Source: Puccinellia tenuiflora (taxonomy: Eukaryota > Streptophyta > Magnoliopsida > Poales > Poaceae). Taken from it: 64,000 nucleotides of DNA. Below, piece by piece: positions 19,027 to 32,647 of the stretch. The notes under the pieces were generated by a model. It was given only the letters and a program-made list of their open reading frames with translations. It was not told the DNA's origin and searched no databases. Made by a program: the position numbers and the translations under genes. Within the stretch, counting starts at the first letter, position 1, and each line of letters starts with the position of its first letter. Location of the stretch: NCBI GenBank assembly GCA_012064385.1, contig QRDG01000415.1, positions 929,126-993,125 of the forward strand. The letters are read 5' to 3'.

Positions 19027-22000
19027 ATGTCCGGGGTTACATTCCGGCCGGGATCTACTGGTGGCGTCGGCGACACCATCGTGGTCGGCTTGGTGAGCTA
19101 CTTCGATGAAACAGGAGCTGACCACATCTTCAACGATGACTTTTGGACACCGGCAAAGGAGGATCCCGTCGGCTGGTCCATGGTCTCCGTCGGCGGCTTC
19201 GACATCTTTGTCGCTTCACCGCCCAGGCTTTGGATGATCTTGGCTTCACCTCGAGCATGCCCGCCACCCACCCCAGCAATTTTGACGACGGATCAGATCT
19301 GGACTCTAAGGAGATTGCCGATCTGGATCTAGCTTTTGACGAGGATGATGAAGATTTCGAAGACGACGCAAGTTCCATTATGGCGGCTCCGGACTTCCAC
19401 TTCGTTGGCATCCTAGGAGAATCCGGCTCTAATGAGTCGATGACAGAACCTGAGTCTATCCTTCCTGCTTTGCAGGCCGGAGCTGATTCAGAAGCCGGAT
19501 CAGGGGACACTGCCCATATGGAGCAGGACCTCGAATCTGAAGGAGAATCCGACGATTTTAGTGGGAAAGTTGCATCCTGCTTAGGACGCCCTGTCAAGGT
19601 TTTAATGGGTGATGTCTTCTCTGATCCAAAGGATGACCCCAATGCCTCGAAAGCCGCCAATGGTGAAGAAAGAACTCCAGACGCCGGAAATCAAAGGGTG
19701 GACTTTGTACCACCACTGGCTCCTATGAAGGGAACTACTAGATTGCCGGCTGCAGGAGACAACATTAACGCTACGGCCAGCGAAGCAAAGGAGAAGGAGC
19801 ATGAAGAAAGGATGGCAAAGTACAAGCAACTGCTAACTCCACTTCCTCCTAACGCATCGCTAGGCGACATTGAAAAGCGCCGCGCTGAACTGGAAGAACA
19901 AGCAGCCCAGATAGCGAAGCATGAAGTTGAGATCACAAACAAGGAAACGGAGTTCATCCGGAAGCAGAGAGAAAAGGGGGCCGACGATGTTTTCCGTCCA
20001 GCTCGCGACAAGAATTTGCACAAGAGGTTGGATTTCCGCAGCAAGTGGGAAGCCGACCATGTTAGTTTAGTCTGGAAAAAGTACCACCACCGACGTGACC
20101 CGGTGACTAATTTCTGTTACTTTAATATCCCAGCCAAAAACATGGAGGCGGCCCAGGAAGTCATGTTCGACAAATCGTTGGACCGTGACGCTCACCTCAA
20201 ATATTCGCCTTATCTACTGGAGGTTGCACAGCAGCAGCAAAATGACTCGCAAGTTAAATCTGGACGGCTTGTTGACGACTCCCGTCTTTGCAACTCGACA
20301 GCCAAGAAGCCGATGGCTACTGCACATGCAGACCCATACAATGATCCAGCCGGCACAAGCAGCCATAACAAGGGTGGCGATAAGGACCCGAAGGACAAGC
20401 AGCCACTTCAAGGTGCGGAATCCCGGACAGGTTCTTCACGCCATCGTGAAGCTGGTAGAATCCGGGAAGGACATCAGAGCTGGGAGCGAAGGGAGGATCC
20501 TCGCAAGGAAAAGGCGGCACCACCCCGTCAGGAGCGACGACGTGAGGGGGAGATTCCACCTTGAAGGGAGGGTGACAGAGATAATATGCCACCTCCACCA
20601 CCGCCTCCACCGCGCAAAGAGGGAGGTAAACCTTCCATTTACATACCCCCTCCACGACAGCAAAGGACTCCAAGACCTCCGCGTAACGTGAGTCGGGTGA
20701 GCCAAAGCCGTCACAGGGATGAACCAAGGCGAAGAAAGTCAGTTGATAAGCCGCCATCAACCAATGATGTTCGAAGCCTAATCGAGGAGAGGAAGTCGGC
20801 CAGAGATGCCCAATACCTCGGCCCCAAGTGTTTTGGCAGAACAATCAAAGAGCAAATCCTACCTCCAACTTTGTCGAATGTAACAAAGATGGTGGAGAAT
20901 TACAGCGGTATGGCTAATGCTGAGACCTGGCTCTCAGATTACGTCAGTGCCTGCGACATATACCAAGGCAGCGCCGACTCCGCAGTGCGATTCTTGCCAC
21001 TGATGTTAACCGGGACGGCACGCATGTGGATTAAGGGTTTGCCGGAGAGGACATTTCATACCAGGAGTGACATGAAGCGCATCTTTATTCAACACTTCCA
21101 GGGCACGTATAAACGCCCCAAGTCGATTTTCGACTTACAGCGTTCTGTGCAGCAAAAGAACGAGTCCAGTCGTGAATTCGTTTCACGATGGAGCGAAATC
21201 AAAAACGCTTGTAAGGGCGTCTCAGAAACTCAGGCGATCCATGCCTTCAAGCAATCTCTGAGGAAAGGGACAACTTTTCGCTTCATGATCTACAGCGATG
21301 AGTCGGAGACTTTGGGTGGCTTACTAGCTTGTGCTAACAAGTACGCCGTTGCTGACGATGACAACAGGGAAGATGGTGAAACCCGCCGGCACGATTCCGG
21401 GAAAAAGAAGTTTGAAGACGAAGCCGGCCCTTCTCACGAGGTTGCTGCCACCTTCGGTAAGGGTGGCCCAAGCAATAACAAGTGGCAGGACAAAAGGCCG
21501 GCAAACAACCAACCAACCCGACCGCCAACGGTGAAGTATGACGACATCAAGCACAACCCCTGTGTCCATCATCTGAGGCCGGATGGGACGAGCTCCCACA
21601 CGATCCAGCAATGTCACATCAATCGGGACATCGCCAAGGACCCCAAAGCCGGCAAGTCAAGGAACAAGCGCAAGTCCAGGAAGGACGACAAAGAGAAAGA
21701 AGACGCTGCTTCAGAGTCGGATGATGCGGCCTCCAAAGAAAAAGGCAGCAAATTCCCTAAGCATGCCGAAAGTCTCATCGTCAATCTGGCAACAGATTCC
21801 TCTCGCAAGGAAAAGGCGGCTTGGCGAGAACTCAATGCTACGGTACCTGCAGTTCCCCAGTATCTGGATTGGTCCGACATTCCCATCACATGGGATCGCA
21901 GCGATCACCCGGACAGAGTTCCTTCAACGTGCACCTATGCTTTGGTCGTCAGCCCTATAGTCGAAAAATACAAGTTAACAAAGGTGCTCATGGACGGAGG

Positions 22001-22565
22001 AAGTAGCATCAATATATTCTATGCCACAACATTGAAGAGGATGCGTCTCTCCGAGTCACAACTCAGCCACAGCAATGTGAAGTTTCATGGGATTGTACCA
22101 GGACGACAAGCCTCCTCAATGGGAAGGATTACCCTAAAGGTCACCTTTGGCGGCATGGACAATTTCCGGACAGAAGATGTCTCTTTTGAGGTGGTTCCTT
22201 TTAAAAGTGCATACCACGCAATCTTTGGACGTCCGGCTTTCGCCAAATTTATGGCTTGGCCCTGCTACATATATAGCAAGCTGAAAACGCCGGGACCCAA
22301 TGGGATCATCACAGTCAAGGGAGACTTCAAGAAAGCAAAGGAGTGTGAAGCCGCCAATGCCGTCCATGCTGAAGAAGAAATCTGCAAGGAAGAATTGGAG
22401 GATCTCAAGAAGACAATGAGTCCCGATGAGATGCCGGCAACTAAAAAGCCGTCCTCTAAAGTCGACTCGAGCTTCAAACCGAAGGATGACACCAAGAAAA
22501 TCAAGCTCTCAAAGGATGATCCGACAAAGGAGGCCATCATCGGTGCCGGCCTCGACGACAAATAG
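19027..22565 (+). pseudogene. Tat Gag and protease, one frameshift and two in-frame stops
   Basis: Reading starts at ATG 19027 (MSGVTFRPG) and shifts frame near 19215 into the long frame that carries an acidic section and coiled-coil helices (IEKRRAELEEQAAQIAKHE). A TGA at 20562-20564 interrupts this frame, and the same frame continues with a Pro run and the Gag core (AETWLSDYVSACDIYQGS, GTARMWIKGLP, SRWSEIKNACKG). The gypsy protease follows with active site VLMDGGSSINIFY (Asp-Gly-Gly-Ser) and HAIFGRPAFAKFMA. The last stop, TAG at 22563-22565, lies between protease and RT. Both stops fit single C-to-T changes (CGA to TGA, CAG to TAG). No CCHC knuckle is obvious; HHLRPDGTSSHTIQQC is the usual Tat equivalent. 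Confidence 0.9.
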
Positions 22566-24432
22566 GAAGGCGAGCTCGTCAAGTTTCTCCGTGAGAACCA
22601 GGATATCTTTGCCTGGTCACCATCTGACATGCCAGGTGTCCCGAGGAAACTTGCCGAGCACTCCTTAAAAGTCAACAAGGACGCTAAGCCGGTCAAACAA
22701 GGCCTCCGACGGCTCGGAACTGAGAAGCGCAAGGCGGTTGGAAAGGAGATCCTAAGGCTCACTGCCGCCAAGTTCATCCGTGAAGTTGTCCACACTGATT
22801 GGTTGGCAAATCCCGTGCTTGTTCCAAAGAAAAACACATCCGAGCTACGTATGTGCATTGATTTCACTGGCTTGAACAAAGCCTGTCCTAAAGATCCGTT
22901 CGCCTTACCGCGTATCGATCAGGTCATTGATTCAACTGCCGGCTCTGAGATGCTATGTTTTCTGGACGCTTATTCGGGTTACCATCAGATTAAGATGAAG
23001 AAGTCAGATCAAATCAAGACGTCCTTCACCACGCCATATGGCAATTACTGCTATGTCACAATGCCTTTCGGCTTAAAGAACGCCGGTGCTACTTACCAAA
23101 GGTGTATGCAGTGGTGTTTGGACAAGCAAATTGGCCGCAATGTTCACGTCTATGTCGACGACATAGCGGTCATGTCGAAGAAGCGCGGTGATCTTATCGC
23201 CGATCTGTCGGAAACCTTTGCAAATCTAAGGGAGTACCAGATGAAGCTTAATCCGGCAAAATGCATCTTCGGAGTACCCGCAGGCAAGCTTCTGGGCTTC
23301 ATTGTTTCTCAAAGAGGAATTGAAGTAAACCCGGAAAAGATAAAGGCGATTCAGAACATCGAGAGGCCGACTTGTCTGAAGGACATACAGCGGCTTACGG
23401 GTTCCGCCGCGGCTGTAAGCCGATTCATTAGCCGGCTCGGTGACAAAGCATTGCCATTATACAAGCTCCTCAAAAAGTCGGACAATTTTGTTTGGACAGA
23501 GGAAGCAGAGGCAGCTTTGGCACAACTGAAGTATACATTGACACATGCTCCAATCTTGGCAGCTCCGAAGGAAAAAGAGCCACTTCTACTCTACATGTCG
23601 GCCACGAATTTCGTGATAAGTGCCGTCATTTTAGTTGAACGCCTAGAGGAAGGGAAGCAATGCCAGGATCAGCACCCTGTTTATTTCATTAGCGAGGTGT
23701 TATCAGATTCGAAGCAGCGCTACCCTCACTACCAGAAGTTAGCCTATGGTGTATTCTTTGCCGCCAGAAAGCTACGGCATTACTTCCAGGATCACACAAT
23801 CACGGTGGTCAGCAAAGCTCCATTGAAGGATATCATCAACAATGCCGACGCAACGGGCCGAGTTGCCAAATGGGGCATCGAGTTAGCAGCTTTCGACATC
23901 CAGTACAAGCCGAGAACCGCAATCAAATCTCAAGTTCTTGCCGACTTTGTTGCAGATTGGACAGAGGCAATGGAGAGCACTCCTTTGCCGGATTCTCAAT
24001 ACTGGATAATGCACTTTGATGGCTCAAAGATGAAGGAAGGCTCGGGGGCTGGAGTAGTGCTAAAATCCCCTAAGGGAGATAAGCTCAGTTATGTCCTCCG
24101 AATCCACTTCAACGCTACCAACAATGTAGCAGAGTATGAGGCTCTCCTCCATGGCCTTCATATGGCTAAGGAGTTGGGGGTGAAACGCATCCTCTGCTAT
24201 GGTGACTCGGATCTTGTTGTACAGCAACTTGATGGATGCTGGGACACGAAAAGTCCCACAATGGCGGAATACAGGAGAACAGTCGACGAATTCGGCAGAT
24301 GCTTTGCCGGCTTAGAGGTCCGACATATCTCTCGAGATGACAATGAAGCTGCTGACGCCTTGGCCAGAATAGGCTCCAGGCAGAAGGCCGTGCCTCCAGA
24401 CGTATTTCTCCATCATCTACATAAGCCGTCCA
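22566..24432 (+). pseudogene. Tat RT, RNase H and extra archaeal-type RNase H, cut by insertion
   Basis: In the same frame as Gag-Pro: FLRENQDIFAWSPSDMPG, ANPVLVPKKNTSELRMCIDF, CFLDAYSGYHQIKM, FGLKNAGATYQR and the RT active site VYVDDIAV. The gypsy RNase H region follows (PLLLYMSAT, KLRHYFQDHTI, NNADATGRVAKWGIEL), then the additional RNase H (MHFDGSKMKEGSGAG, NNVAEYEALLHGL, YGDSDLVVQQ, DNEAADALARIGS). The extra domain identifies Tat. RT is uninterrupted. The frame runs into the guest LTR at 24433; the natural continuation is at 38036. Confidence 0.93.
24428..24432. repeat. Left target-site duplication GTCCA
   Basis: GTCCA precedes the LTR at 24433 and recurs at 38031-38035. Confidence 0.95.
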
Positions 24433-27400
24433 TGTGGGGACCCCGGACTAGCTATCCGAAATACCCTTGTGCCTACATCAGCGATCCCATGATCAGTGTG
24501 TCGCTGAGCACAATCAAACTGGTAATCAAGGAACATCCATAAATACCGAAGGAATATACTTACTTGATTGAAGTCATAATCTTCAATAGGTATTTGCAGC
24601 GGAAATCACCAAACAACATGGAGCCCAAGTCATTCGCCTTAACCCTACAGGCAACTGACTGGGAAGCGCCCTAGTTCGCATTGACGTCATTTCCTTCTCC
24701 TCCTTCAAGCTACTCTTCCTTAAAATCTGGCTAAGACAATAGCCAGGGACGAAACCATTATGAGTACAATTTGTACTCGCAAACTACTCCTCTACTGAGT
24801 ATGCACCAATTTTAAGTTGTTCTCTACAGCACTTTTAGTTATTACTCTATCTCTATATCTTTGTTGAAAAAGATCTCTATCTCTTTGCTGAAAAAGACTT
24901 TTGTTTAATAAAACTGTGTTTGAAAACTCTATAACTTTATTTGAAAAAGGCAAGAAGAATTTTATAGCTTTTCGTGACCCTTGTATATTTTTCGAAAACA
25001 TCTATAGCCTTTGTTGGAAAAGAAAAGAAGGCTTTCAGATCTTTTCCCATAAAATTGTCTTTGTAAAAAGTTTGTTTTTAAAAGAGTTTTTCCCGAAAAT
25101 AGATGTTTGTTAAAGTAAGAAGTCCCTTTTTAAAAATGTTTTTCCCGAAAAATCACCATTTTGTTTATTTATCCAAAACTCCTCCTTTTTCCCGACCATG
25201 TCTCATCATGGTCCATTTATTTTCCAACAACTCATACCACTCTCTTTGGTATAGTTGGGTAACAGCATCTCCACTTTTGTTTCCTTTTCTTAAACCTTTC
25301 CAAAACTTGCACATCTTTGTAAAACTTTGCACATGGTCTAGTAGGGCCTCCCAACTGTCCATATCCGAGGACTCGGCTATTCGAATAGTTTTACCCTCTG
25401 CAGAGGTAGCACGCTTTTCCCACACCCATCCGGTAGCTCATCGTGTCTGCCACGTCCCGCCATACAAGGTGTATGCGAAGTTGAGCCACCGGCCATAGCC
25501 TTTCCTTTGCTCATGCTAGTATAGGACCCTGCCCTTACGATTCACCATTCCTTCAACACCTAGTACAGGATCCCCCGTCGAGGAACCTAGATGTAAGGAC
25601 TCGCAGTTTTGCCCGGCGAGCACGAAGCCCTTCAATCCCGCACAAGCCAACATATTGCCGGGACCCAGGTCAGGGGTTAGAGTCGCCATGCTCATCCCCT
25701 CATGCATAACGGAGTCGTCTCCGTCGATGAGGTATCCAGTACTAACACGAGCAAATTATATGACTACGCCCGTTCCCATATTTGGGTAGATGTGGTCGCA
25801 CAGATTATCGGCTGGTCGACGTAAGTACTAGGACACAATGTGCATTTCTTTATAAACAACTCCCTTTATCACTTCTCCACTTTAACACCGATAACTCGGC
25901 ATTTCATCATCAACTAGGTACTTTAAAAAGGAGTTTGGAATAACCATGTTTTTCCCATCCTATAGTTTTAGGTGTCTACTCTACATTCTACATAGGGTGA
26001 TAAGGCATTTTTCATATCCTTTGTAAAAAGGCTTTTCAGAAAATTAATACCACTACTTTAGGAACTTGCATGTGATTAAATTAGAGGTATGTAAATGCAA
26101 GCTCAGCGAAGTAGCTTGCCTGTTTTCAGCATAATGTCCCTGGACTTCTCCTCACTGATCAAAGAAATAAACTCTGATTCTTCTCCAATAAATCCTTTCC
26201 AATATCACCCAGGTAGCGTTTATATCTAGCGTCGCAAAAAGGAAAGAACACAATCAACACACAGTAGGACACTCCAACAACAATCATCAAGCAATTACTA
26301 ACAAACAACAATCATGATAGAAAACTATTAACAAACAAGTTTGGCAATTACCAACCCTACTCATGTTTAAAAATTATGATTATAGTTGTGATTAAGCATT
26401 TTTATTTAAACAGGAAATACTTCAGACAAAAGTTAAGCTACCAACTATTTTCTGTAATTCTAAATATCTTACCAAGCTATGGTAGAGATATCATTAGATA
26501 CCCAAGCTAGTATTCAACCTAGAGACAACCAAATTTAATAAGCAAGACAAACATCTCTTTCACACAAATTAATTTAACATCAAATAAACAAGCAATACAT
26601 GCCATTACTAAACTACTCAATCAAGCATCACAACAACTCTTAAGCATCACACATAGCTTTTGCACTCACAAAGCAACACAATTTGATTTCAATTTGATTT
26701 AATTAACCATTATTTAAATGTGTCACATTTATGGCAGAAACAAGGGTTTCATGTTTAATTGCATAACTTGAGTTCTGTTGGTCACAAAAATGTGAACTAA
26801 AACTCTATGGATAGCTACTAATGTGTAGAAGATAACCCAATTGGATTTAATTCAATTCGGGTTATTAAACTCCATACATAATTGTTTTAATCCAGAAAGT
26901 TCATTCTCTTGTTTTTGCTACAACTCAAGTTAATTTTACTCAAAAGTTAAATACTCTTAGGGATAACTAGTATTGCTTAAATGTGAGCTAACAAAATTGG
27001 TTTGACCTCATTTGGATTAGTAGAGTATCAGAAACAAACAAGTTTAGGTTTTATACCTTCTGTGGCATTTTGATTATCATTATTTATTTATTAACCTAAA
27101 TGGGGTGAAACCACCTTAGTTAGTTAGATAATTTCATAAGCTTTCCATAACATTTTCATTTGCTATTTTTAGATTCCTATATCTCAAGATATTGAATTTC
27201 AAAGTTCTAATCAAATTTCTGACAGAGAAATTTCCCTATTTTAAGTTTATCGATTAGCACATTTGTCATTTTAATTTTGAATCAGGGAATTACCCTACAT
27301 GATCATAGACTGCATTAATGTGAAGATGACATGCTATACTAGCTATAAGATTTTAGTTTGGTAATTTTAGACCTCTGGTTGAATAGTAAAATACATGGGA

Positions 27401-29833
27401 AAAGGGCTATGTTCTGTTATTTCATGTGTTGAACTGAACTGATTAGCTATCTTCCTCAGATTATATCTTTTATCTAGATTTTATTTTGGGGTTCACAATA
27501 ATTGTTCATGGTGGTACACTAACTATACTAACATGACATGCCACTACTAACATCCAAATAAATTTAGATTAATTTCTATGATTGGATCAAAAGGCCTAAG
27601 CAGTAATCTGTTTTCAGAAGTTTCTGAAAACAGACAGAACATAGCTACTTTGCCTCATGTTTCCGTTGAGCTAAACTAACTATTTTGGAAATCTAAAACT
27701 TGCATGTGAATCTATGGCACTTTCTCTTTCTAACCATGCAAAGATTTCAAATTTTGGTGGGGCAGATTTCCCAGAATTTGCATGCAAAGATGGCTAACCG
27801 AATCTGTTTTCTCAGGACTTAGCAGTTTTTTCAGAAAATCGAATCGGGTGGGAACTAACCAGGGCCGTTGATCTGGAGATCGACGGCCCACGGCCATCTT
27901 CCTCAGCCCGACGGGGCAGAGTACAGGGAGAGAGAGGGAGGGCCAGGGGAGGCACCTGCCGGCGGCGAGGGGCTCCGGGGCGGCTTGGGGTTGAGGGAGG
28001 GTGGTCGGGGAAGCTCCTGGGTGGCGGTGGCGTCGCCGGAGACGCACCACCGCGGAGTCACAGTGCGGTGGCCGAACAGCTCGGGTTCGAGCTCCGGCTG
28101 CTCCTCCGCTGCACCTGGGTGGAAGGGGTGTGGTATGGTGGTGGTGTGGTGAGGGTAGTGGCCGAGAGGGGGCGTTTTATAGGCGGGGGAGGCTCGGGCT
28201 CGTGGCCGGCAAGGGAGAGGCGCGTGCGTGCATGGGCTGCGTGCGGGCAAGCTTGGTCGGCGTCGTGCGGGGCAAGGGAGGCACGGGCGCGGCGCCAGGG
28301 GGTCAAGGGGAGTGTGGCGCGTGCCGTGGTGGCCGGGTGCGTCTCGGGCGGGTGTGTGTCGGCCTGGGGTGGTCGCGGTAAAGTGCGCCCGCAAGGTGCT
28401 CGACACTTGGTCGGCCGGCAGAGCACCGCCGATTGCGGGCAAGGGAGGGGGTCCTGGTGCAAGGGGCTGCCATGGGGAGTCTCAGGGGGACACGGGCAAG
28501 CTCCTAGACATGGTGGCTTGCTGGTTTGCTGCGGTTTGGTCAAGTGGCCCGAGTGGTGGCCATGTCCATGGTAGGGCTGTTTAGGGCTAGGGTTTAGGGC
28601 ATGGGGAGTGTGGTTGCTGTCCAGAACGTGCAGGGGGTGCTGGAGAGGGTGCTGGACATGAGGGAGACAAGGTTAGGGCAAGAAATTAGGTTGCCATTGA
28701 ATAAGAGGGTAGTGGTACCATTTTGCACTATGTGCCACTATTAGGCACCATTAGGATTTTAATGCCAAAGAGAAAAGTGAGGTGCGGGTGTGCAAATGCT
28801 GTGGGAAATAAGTATAGGTGTTGGTGATTTTTTTTGGTGCTATGATGGAAATTATTTGATAAGTGCATCATAGCACATTTTGTGATTTGGTAAGATTGAA
28901 GAAGGAAATAGAAATGCGAATTTAGATTTTTTGAAAATATATTTTGAAGAGGGAAGAAATATTAGAGCAAAGTGGGAGTGAGCACTATGTCACCCTACTG
29001 ATTTCTGGTTTAAGAGAAATATTAATTTCTCACTGGGAGAAATTGTTTGTCACTTGCCACATGATTTTATGTGTTGATGTTTTGATTCTGTTTCTTTTCC
29101 TTTCTTCATAATTTTATTTAGCAAACACACACATCAAAACAAACAACAATGAATAAACACAAGCAATACAAATCATCACAATCATTAGCACACAAATCAA
29201 ACCACAAGAATTAATCACGCCACCAATTCCATAATTCACCATACTATATTAAAAAAAATGATCACACTCAATTATGACAAGATGAGGTTTAAGAAATATC
29301 TCAACTCATAATTTAATTGTTTTCAAAAAGGTTTGAGAAAGGAAATATGTGGGGTAATATACTTCCCACTAGTGTTGTTTTCAAATGGAGTGGAAATCAG
29401 GGTTTATAAAGTGGGAGTTGCATATACATGCAAAATATAATGGTTGGCAATAGATAGGAGATAACATATAGATCTCCATACTTTTGGGAACACATAATTT
29501 TGGAAATACTTTTACTTTCTCAACTAAAGGGTATTTTAGTTGCAGCTGAAATCAAACATCAGTGAAATAAACTTTGGCCAAAATAAGATTGGAAAAGATA
29601 TATGGAATTTACTCTTGTCATAACATGATCACCAAAGTTTAATATGCTTTTTATCTTGGTTGGATTCTTGGGTTGATATTTACCAGTCAAACAAGCATAT
29701 ACATCAAGTCACACAAGGTCAAACAGAACAATATACAGAAAAACACAATCAATAAGTGAAGAATTTCAAAAAGTTTTTGTTGGTTCTGAATTTTGGGTCT
29801 TGTTAATTCTTATTATAAATTTGGGATGTTACA
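24433..29833 (-). repeat. 3' LTR of the LARD-like element
   Basis: 5401 bp. AT-rich except for a GC-rich island at about 27860-28600 that includes a TATA box on the minus strand (CTATAAAA, 28182-28175). Open frames in the island are side effects of its composition. Compared with the other LTR it shows many single-base indels in homopolymers (notably 24700-25150) and an 18-bp stretch near 26560-26580 absent from the other copy. Confidence 0.93.
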
Positions 29834-29872
29834 AATCCTTCCCCCCTTAAAATAAATCTCGTCCCGAGATTT
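29834..29872 (-). promoter_or_regulatory. Polypurine tract and adjacent hairpin of the LARD-like element
   Basis: On the minus strand TTAAGGGGGGAAGG (29850-29837) precedes the LTR. Just upstream lies a perfect 8-bp inverted repeat AAATCTCG / CGAGATTT around a 3-base centre (29854-29872). The same arrangement is seen at 46616-46634 and, with one wobble, at 42169-42188. Confidence 0.75.
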
Positions 29873-32631
29873 GCCCGGGGGTACAGGGGAGTACGAGGGT
29901 ACGGGTTTTGGGCTGGCTATACTTCCGAGGTCGTTGCTTCTTCAGTGAGGTTGTCAGGTGAGATATTGACAACTTGATGTTGCGAGGTCGTTCCTGGTCG
30001 ATAATTTTCTCTGGTGGGTTCAGATCCTAGATGTTAGGGTTGACTTGACGATCGATGCTGATGGATAGTCTTGGTTGGCTGTTTCCAGTTTCTACGAGGC
30101 TGAGGCGCAAGGAACTAATTATTACCACGTTCTTGTATACCTATTACAGGTCTTCCCCCCTTAAAAAGGGGTTTTTTAACTGGTCCTGCTGAAGTTGACT
30201 TGGAGGCACTGCTCTTCTTGACGATCTTCGTCTCGGTTGTTACTCCTTGGTGCTTGGGGTTGGTGCAGATATCCCTTCTTGAGGGTTGCAGGAAGAGACG
30301 CATGGTTTTCAGGATGCGCCGAGTTTGCGTACTTGACTCTCTCCGGTTTCTAGTTAGAAAAAGGATGTTATAAATGTCTAAGTTCGTCTGGACTGGCTTG
30401 GTGGTTGATGTTGTCCACAGCAGGCGCTTACGTCGTTTGATTCTTCTGGGTATTCCATTGGTTATTTGTCTTCATGCTTGTCCTTCTTCAGCTGAGTAAA
30501 AGGAGGAACTTCATTGCTGACTTCCTTGGTTCTTGAGCTTCATGAAGCGTTGGTAAGAATCTTAAGAAGTACAGTCTAGATTAGTGAGCTTCCAGAGGAA
30601 TCTAAAAGTCAGTTCGAGTGCCCTGGGTAGGTGGTTTGGTCTGCTGTTTTACGAGGGTGCAAGGGTCGCGTTCTCGGTTAACCTTAAAAAGTTAGAGAAA
30701 GAGCTTCATGTCAGCGGTCGATGTTCGTGCTTTCTTGAATCCTCCTTCGGTGTGATTGGTCGAGGCCAGTTGAACAGGATGATTGCTAGATAGGTAACGT
30801 TGACGGTGCTTGCTTCCTGGTTCAATTCCGCGCAGATGGTCTTCAATGTTGGTCGACTTCGGCCTTGATGATGGCGATCTTCTCACTACCAACTATAAGT
30901 GATTCTTTCCCTATCACCTCTCCTTTTTTGTCAAAACTTGTGGTTAGATAAGGCCAGTTAGTACTGTCACAATCTGGGGTTAGATGTTAATCTAAAATTT
31001 GGTAAGTTGGTTCAAAAAGATCACTGCTTAATGGTTCTTAGAAAAAGTTAGAGAAGAATCTTCACACCAGTTGTATTCCAAATAGGTACCTTTGTCTTTC
31101 TTGTTTCGACTAGTTGAGCCGTGTTGAACTAAGATTTTTGTTCCACAGATGACGTCGATGGCGTCCTTTTTCCTGGGGTAACTTCATGTTGACGATCTTT
31201 AAAGTTGGTTTCCTTCGGGTTGGTTGGTGGCGATCTCCCTTGGATGAGTCTTGTGCTTGAGGCTTCATATAATCTTCAGAAAATCAGCGGCAGGATAGGG
31301 TTCTCATCCATCTTTCCCAAGTTTGCGGTGATAGGTAGGAGTTAGTCTTATTTCACGGGACCAATTGGGTTGGTCAAACCTAGCAAGGTTAGCGCAAGGG
31401 ATTAAGGTGCCAGTAACTGCTCATCAAGCGGGTAGGTATATGATCCTCTTTGAAACCCATCATTACTGTCGGTCTCTGAGCTCGAATCTTCATAGCAACT
31501 CTTATGCACTCCTTGAGCTCTAGTTACCAATTCTAAATGAGTCTCATTATGTCCTCGTTTCATGTCAAGGTTTGTGGTCCTAGAAGATTAGTTGGTACTA
31601 TCGTGGACTTGAGTCAGTTGTTAACCTAAAGTTAGATACGATAAGTTAGTGTAGTATCCTTGTAATTTCACAAGTTAATTTTTGTGAGGTGGGGGCTCGT
31701 GTCTTCACGAGGTTGGCGTGCAATTGTAGTTTCCTTCAAGATCTTGATGCACTCGCTTCAGATGGTGCATGAAGTCCATTGTCTGACTTGCCGGTTAGGT
31801 TACGAAACTTTTCGGCTATTGGCTAAGGATCGGTGGTCTTTTGTATCTTGCAGAACTGTTAGATCTTGAGATGAGAGGGAAAATTAGTTTAGAAAGATTC
31901 TCCTTGTCGGGTTTACATCCGCAACAAGGTACAACTATGGCGAAGAGGTCAAAATGGTTTTTTTGTTAGGTGGCAAAAGGAAACTAAACTTTTCTTTTTT
32001 ATGAAAACTCCTTTTTCCCATCTCACAAACAACACACAAGCAGAGTTCACACAAGCAAGGTGCACACAGGGTACGTCTAGTACCAACAGGACGCCTAATA
32101 CTCGTGGTAGTCGGGGTAACCAGAGTTCCTATCATGAGTTTTTCCTAGGGGTCTTTGTCGAACATTGCTGGTGAAGTCTTCATTTTATCGCCTTAGTCTT
32201 CCGCTGGAGAAATTGAGATCGTCGAAGTTGCAACTTGAGTAGAATTGTTGATGTTGAGCTGAGGTCTTCGGAGGTCTCTTGCTTTGTTGACATTGACGAT
32301 CTTGGCATTTGCAAATCAATCGCCTTGATGTTGAAGGTTGAGTATTTGTGATGGAAGCTTCTTCTTGTGGGTGCTAACTAATTAGGTCTCACTTGGGTTC
32401 ATCGTCAAGTATACTCTTGGTTTTGAACGAGGTAAGATAATAGAAGATGCCTTGAAAATCTTAAAATAGAGGGGTAAGACATTGAAATATTTGAGGAGAT
32501 GAGAAGAGCGAAGCCATTTTCGGACTTCTCTAGATAAAAATATATTTCGGTAGAAATATATTTTTTTTAACAAAAGTATTTGCTTTCCTAACTAACGTCC
32601 ATGCTAACTAAGGTCTCCTACAGTCAGGATT
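29873..32631 (-). other. Non-coding core of the LARD-like element
   Basis: No ORF over about 70 codons. Degenerate repeats are visible: AAAAAGTTAGAGAA recurs at about 30687 and 31043; a block around 30930-31015 (AACTTGTGGTTAGATAAGGC onward) returns in altered form at about 31565-31655; and GACGATCTT or GGCGATCTT recurs near 30220, 30874, 31190, 31232 and 32297. Such a core is presumably a packaging or structural RNA region; that is inferred from the element type. Confidence 0.7.
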
Positions 32632-32643
32632 GCTCTGATACCA
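32632..32643 (-). promoter_or_regulatory. Primer binding site of the LARD-like element
   Basis: The minus strand reads TGGTATCAGAGC four bases from the LTR at 32648. Initiator-Met tRNA type. Confidence 0.88.
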
Positions 32644-32647
32644 AGTC

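Noticed and set aside
18961..19332. A 123-codon ORF as a separate gene at the Tat leader
   Set aside because: Its first part overlaps the LTR and PBS; from 19027 it is the Gag N-terminus before a frameshift near 19215.
28001..28584. Long GC-rich ORFs (up to 179 codons) in the LARD LTR, repeated at 36102-36782
   Set aside because: Present in several frames on both strands of a GC island within an LTR; low-complexity Pro/Arg/Gly translations without domains.
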